Source: JAIYDJ01 sp031398695
Lineage (GTDB): Bacteria > Pseudomonadota > Alphaproteobacteria > Rhodobacterales > Rhodobacteraceae
DNA length: 7,469 nucleotides
Assembly: GCA_031398695.1 (NCBI GenBank)
Contig: JANNNU010000240.1
Span: 1 to 7,469, forward strand
Direction: 5' to 3'
This document shows positions 4,972 to 7,469 of this stretch, in pieces (positions within the stretch are counted from its first letter, which is position 1; every line of letters begins with the position of its first letter). Made by a program: the position numbers and the translations under genes. The notes under the pieces were generated by a model that saw nothing but the letters and a program-made list of their open reading frames with translations, was not told where the DNA came from and did no database searches.

Positions 4972-5700
4972 ATGCCAGCGTCGCCCACCGTCGAACTGCC
5001 CAGCTTGCAACCTGCGGTGCGGTTCGCCGTGCCGGGCGCCGACGCGCTGGGGCGGGACCGGCTGCCGCTGCGCGGATTGACCGTGCTTGCTGTCGAGGAT
5101 AGCCGCTTTGCCAGCGAGGCGCTGCGCCTGATGTGCCACAGATCGGGCGCGCGGTTGCGCCGGGCCGAAACGCTGGCATCGGCGCGGGCACATCTGCGGC
5201 TGTACCGGCCCGATGCGGTAATCGTCGACCTGGGATTGCCGGACGGGCGGGGGGATGGGTTGATCCGGCACCTGGTGCTGACGGCGCAGCGGCCGATGGT
5301 GATTTTGGGCACGTCGGGGTCGGCGTCGGGGCGCAGTCTGGCGCTGGCGGCCGGAGCGGACGGGTTTCTGGACAAGCCGATCGAAAGCCTCGCGGTGTTC
5401 CAGCAGGCCCTGACGGGCATCGTGCCGGACGAGGCGCAGACCGATCTGCCCGGGCCAGACCCGCTGGCGCTGCGCGACGATCTGGCGCGCGCGGCGGATC
5501 GGTTGGCCGACCATCCCGACCCCGCCACCCGGCATTATCTGGCCGGGTTCGTGCACGGTCTGGCGCGGATCGCGCAGGACACCGACCTCGCCGCGGCGGC
5601 GGAGGATTGCCGGACCTCGGGTGCCGGGGTCGACGTGTTGCAGCGGATGATTGCGGCCCGGCTTTCCGGGACGTCGGCGGGTTTCGGCGGCGGGATCTGA
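4972..5700 (+). CDS. Response regulator with CheY-like receiver and unclassified C-terminal helical region
   Basis: A 242-residue cytosolic two-component regulator. After a 34-residue lead the receiver domain runs from about 36 to 150: acidic pair E42-D43 (VLAVEDSRF), phosphoacceptor D86 (VIVDLGLPDG), signalling threonine/serine at T114-S115 (ILGTSG) and lysine K135 (GFLDKPIE). All residues for phosphorylation are present. The remaining 90 residues (about 152-242) are rich in Ala, Asp, Arg and Leu and look helical (PLALRDDLARAADRLAD, RHYLAGFVHGLARIAQD, VDVLQRMIAARLSG). They show no helix-turn-helix, GGDEF, EAL, HD-GYP or kinase motif, so the output is unknown. The ATG at 4972 is supported by AGGAG (4961-4965) 6 bases upstream; an ATG at 4967 is out of frame. 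No histidine kinase is adjacent. A CtrA-like box upstream suggests cell-cycle or motility-linked control. Confidence 0.85.
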   Translation: MPASPTVELPSLQPAVRFAVPGADALGRDRLPLRGLTVLAVEDSRFASEALRLMCHRSGARLRRAETLASARAHLRLYRPDAVIVDLGLPDGRGDGLIRHLVLTAQRPMVILGTSGSASGRSLALAAGADGFLDKPIESLAVFQQALTGIVPDEAQTDLPGPDPLALRDDLARAADRLADHPDPATRHYLAGFVHGLARIAQDTDLAAAAEDCRTSGAGVDVLQRMIAARLSGTSAGFGGGI

Positions 5701-5814
5701 CGCCGCGATCGGGCGTGGGGCGGGGCGTGGCGATCGTGGCTGCGGTCGCACCGGCGGTTTTGCGGATGGTCGGTTGCGATTGACCGGGACAGACAGTTTG
5801 CGACCGGCGTCAGC

Positions 5815-5884
5815 GGTGCGGTGCGGTGCGGTGCGGTGCGGTGCGGTGCTGTGCGGTGCGATCCGATGCGGTGCGATGCGGTGC
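5815..5884. repeat. Pentanucleotide tandem array (GGTGC)n, 14 units
   Basis: Seven perfect GGTGC units in a row (5815-5849) are followed by seven units in the same register, with variants TGTGC, GATCC and GATGC (5850-5884). Two more units occur at 5913-5922 and a GTGCGGTGCGG fragment at 5949-5959, so the array appears to decay towards its 3' side. It occupies the intergenic stretch 5701-5965, between the convergent response regulator and GNAT genes. That stretch otherwise has only a 5-bp stem just after the response regulator stop (5700-5704 with 5712-5716) and an 8-bp inverted repeat (5743-5750 with 5799-5806). Any open frame across the array encodes a simple periodic peptide and is not credible as a gene. 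Confidence 0.9.
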
Positions 5885-5965
5885 GGGTGGCGAGGTGCGA
5901 CCAGGGGTCGGCGGTGCGGTGCGGCGGTTGAAGGTGTCAGAGGAAATCGTGCGGTGCGGCCGTTG

Positions 5966-6679
5966 TCACAACGCCGGGTCGGAATTGGCCCGGACCAGCC
6001 CTGTCAGGTCGGACAGCCGTTCGCGCTGGCGACCGCCGGCGCCGAAGTTGGCCGGGGCAAGCCAAGCGGCATAGGCCTCGCGCAGCGCGCCCCATTCGGT
6101 ATCGATCACCGAAAACCAGGCGGTGTCGCGGTTGCGGCCCTTGACCACGCTCATTTGCCGGAAGGTGCCTTCGTAGGAAAACCCCAGCCGCTGCGCCGCG
6201 CGTCGCGACGGCAGGTTCAGCGCGTCGCATTTCCATTCGTAGCGGCGATAGCCCAGACCGAAGGCATGGTCCATCATCAGGAACATGCTTTCCGTCCAGA
6301 TCCGGCTGCGGGCGATTTCGGGTGAAAGGCAGATGTGGCCGACCTCGATCGAGCCTGCGGCAGGGGTGATCCGCAGATAGCTCGCCACGCCGCCGCAATG
6401 ACCGGTGGCCCGGTCGCGCAGCACGTAGAACAGGGGATCGGACCCGGTGGCGGTTTCCTTGGCCCAGCGGTGATAGCCGGCCGCCGAGGAAAACGGACCG
6501 TAAGGCAGATAGGACCACAACGCGTCGTGCCCGGAATAGGCGCGGTGCAGATCGCCCGCGTGGGTGTCGGGGTCCATGCGTTCCAGACGCGCATACTGGC
6601 CATCGAGCGCCACGCCCGCGGGGGTGGGCGGGGGGGCCCAGTCGGGCACGGGGGCCCCCAGTTTGACGTGATCTGACAT
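5966..6679 (-). CDS. GNAT family N-acetyltransferase, RimJ/RimL-like
   Basis: A 237-residue cytosolic acetyltransferase of the Acetyltransf_3 type, the group that includes ribosomal-protein acetylases RimJ/RimL and many small-molecule or protein acetylases. Family marks are LWSYLPYGPF near 54-63, FYVLRDRATGHCGGVASYLRI (84-104), the strand IEVGHICLSP (111-120), and the conserved EWKCDALNLPSRRAAQRLGFSYEGTFRQ (148-175), which is the acetyl-CoA-binding end with N155 and the RLGF-x-x-EG signature. The ATG at 6679 is preceded by GGAGG (6684-6688) at a short spacing of 4. It lies 120 bases downstream of aspS on the same strand. The last 30 residues are a charged tail beyond the domain. The specific acceptor cannot be read from the sequence. 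Unrelated in detail to the other GNAT at 578-1162. Confidence 0.88.
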   Translation of the reverse strand: MSDHVKLGAPVPDWAPPPTPAGVALDGQYARLERMDPDTHAGDLHRAYSGHDALWSYLPYGPFSSAAGYHRWAKETATGSDPLFYVLRDRATGHCGGVASYLRITPAAGSIEVGHICLSPEIARSRIWTESMFLMMDHAFGLGYRRYEWKCDALNLPSRRAAQRLGFSYEGTFRQMSVVKGRNRDTAWFSVIDTEWGALREAYAAWLAPANFGAGGRQRERLSDLTGLVRANSDPAL

Positions 6680-6699
6680 GCGGCCTCCGCGTTCGGGCC

Positions 6700-6728
6700 T
6701 TTATGCAAAGGGCCGCGGCGGGGTGCAA
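6700..6728 (-). promoter_or_regulatory. Weak candidate promoter for the GNAT gene, overlapping a hairpin
   Basis: On the minus strand TTGCAC (6728-6723) is separated by 17 bases from CATAAA (6705-6700). Matches are 3 of 6 and 4 of 6 to the sigma-70 hexamers, so this is weak. The same patch forms a short inverted repeat: CCTTT (6698-6702) with AAAGG (6707-6711) around a four-base ATGC loop, extended by three pairs after one mismatch. Transcription would start near 6693, 14 bases before the ATG. Confidence 0.25.
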
Positions 6729-6750
6729 TGCGAAACCGAAGCAGGGTCTT

Positions 6751-6781
6751 GGCCCGGCGGCGCTGCGTGTTGCCGCGGGCC
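6751..6781 (-). terminator. GC-rich hairpin after aspS, possible weak terminator
   Basis: On the minus strand, GGCCCGCGGC (6781-6772) can pair with GCCGCCGGGCC (6761-6751) with one bulged base and a 10-base loop. It begins 18 bases after the aspS stop codon. No T-tract follows, so termination would have to be Rho-assisted or the stem may only protect the 3' end. Confidence 0.35.
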
Positions 6782-6799
6782 CACCGGGCGGGGCAGCGG

Positions 6800-7469
6800 T
6801 CAGGCGTCTTTCGGCACGACGCGCAGGTTGAGGTCGCGCAGTTGGGCGTTGGTCGGCTCCGACGGGGCGCCCATCAGCAGGTCTTCGGCGCGCTGGTTCA
6901 TCGGGAACATGATGACCTCGCGGATGTTCGCCTCGTCGGCCAGCAGCATCACGATCCGGTCGATGCCCGCCGCACAACCGCCGTGGGGCGGCGCGCCATA
7001 GCGGAACGCCTTGACCATGCCGCCGAAGCGTTTTTCCACCTCGTCGGCCGGGTAGCCAGCCAGTTCGAACGCCTTGAACATGATTTCGGGCTTGTGGTTG
7101 CGGATGCCGCCCGAGATCAGCTCGTAGCCGTTGCAGGCGAGGTCGTATTGGTAGGCGTAGACCTTTAGCGGGTCGCCCATCAGCGCCTCGAGCCCGCCTT
7201 GCGGCATTGAGAACGGGTTGTGGCTGAAGTCGATCTTGCCGTCGTCGGTCTTCTCATACATCGGGAAATCGACGATCCAGGCGAAGCGGAAGCAGTTCTC
7301 CTCGGTCAGTTTCAGCTCCTGCCCGATCACGTTGCGGGCGCGGCCTGCGACGGCCTCGAAGGTTTCGGGCTTGCCGCCGAGGAAGAAGGCGGCGTCGCCG
7401 ATGTTCATCCCCAGTTGCACGCGGATCGCCTCGGCGCGCTCAGCGCCAATGTTTTTCGCCAGCGGACCG
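6800..7469 (-). CDS. aspS: Aspartyl-tRNA synthetase, C-terminal part (5' end outside the window)
   Basis: The last 222 residues of a class II synthetase that charges tRNA with aspartate in the cytosol; the family is about 590 residues, so roughly 370 are missing upstream. The visible part begins GPLAKNIGAERAEAIR, within the insert (GAD) domain typical of bacterial AspRS. Then come FRFAWIVDFPMYE (visible 60-72), the SHNPFSMPQ catalytic block (82-90), NGYELISGGIRNH (113-125), and class II motif 3 as GGCAAGIDRIVML (163-175) with its invariant arginine R171. The ending FPMNQRAEDLLMGAPSEPTNAQLRDL is the alphaproteobacterial-type AspRS tail. Many bacteria of this group use a non-discriminating AspRS with GatCAB; the visible part cannot decide this. 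A GNAT gene follows 120 bases downstream on the same strand. Confidence 0.95.
   Translation of the reverse strand, partial: GPLAKNIGAERAEAIRVQLGMNIGDAAFFLGGKPETFEAVAGRARNVIGQELKLTEENCFRFAWIVDFPMYEKTDDGKIDFSHNPFSMPQGGLEALMGDPLKVYAYQYDLACNGYELISGGIRNHKPEIMFKAFELAGYPADEVEKRFGGMVKAFRYGAPPHGGCAAGIDRIVMLLADEANIREVIMFPMNQRAEDLLMGAPSEPTNAQLRDLNLRVVPKDA

Noticed and set aside
5651..6325. A 224-residue open frame across the pentamer array encoding a repeating Arg-Cys-Gly peptide.
   Set aside because: The periodicity comes from the 5-bp repeat read in triplets; the rest is antisense to the GNAT gene and there is no supported start.
1..7469. CRISPR arrays, tRNA or rRNA genes, insertion sequences, prophage or defence genes.
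   Set aside because: No spaced direct repeats, transposase or integrase motifs, or tRNA-like cloverleafs were recognised; the genes read as ordinary chromosomal ones.

Overview
The window is very GC-rich, codes densely on both strands, and reads as chromosomal core or near-core DNA of an alphaproteobacterium, most likely a member of the Rhodobacterales (Rhodobacter/Paracoccus group). The evidence is the gene content: a DUF6455-type small cysteine protein, a DUF1467-type membrane protein paired with methylmalonyl-CoA epimerase, an EI24/CysZ-like membrane protein behind a YdjA-like nitroreductase, and an alphaproteobacterial-type aspartyl-tRNA synthetase. A perfect FNR-type box and a near-match to the CtrA box fit the same group. 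No insertion sequence, prophage, CRISPR array, tRNA or rRNA was seen.

Layout. (1) 1-1162, plus strand: the 3' part of a DUF429-like gene, translationally overlapped (TTGA) by a GNAT acetyltransferase that starts with TTG. (2) 1170-2219, minus strand: an M48-family lipoprotein metalloprotease, then a 77-residue DUF6455 protein with its own FNR-type promoter. (3) 2379-4111, plus strand: a 79-residue unknown protein, apparently leaderless and followed by a hairpin; then a nitroreductase whose stop overlaps the GTG start of a four-helix EI24-type membrane protein. (4) 4115-4794, minus strand: methylmalonyl-CoA epimerase, overlapping (ATGA) a small DUF1467 membrane protein. (5) 4972-5700, plus strand: a response regulator with a complete receiver and an unclassified helical C-terminus, preceded by a CtrA-like site. 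(6) 5701-5965: a convergent intergenic stretch with a 14-unit pentanucleotide array. (7) 5966-7469, minus strand: a RimJ/RimL-like GNAT acetyltransferase, and upstream of it the 3' part of aspS, running off the window.

How the genes relate. Most are independent housekeeping or accessory functions in short transcription units, with three stop/start overlaps suggesting translational coupling. The epimerase belongs to the ethylmalonyl-CoA/propionyl-CoA carbon route typical of this group. I see no multi-gene novel system. The most interesting signals are regulatory: the FNR-type (class II geometry) promoter of the DUF6455 gene, whose product has four clustered cysteines, the CtrA-like site before the orphan response regulator, and the (GGTGC)n array.
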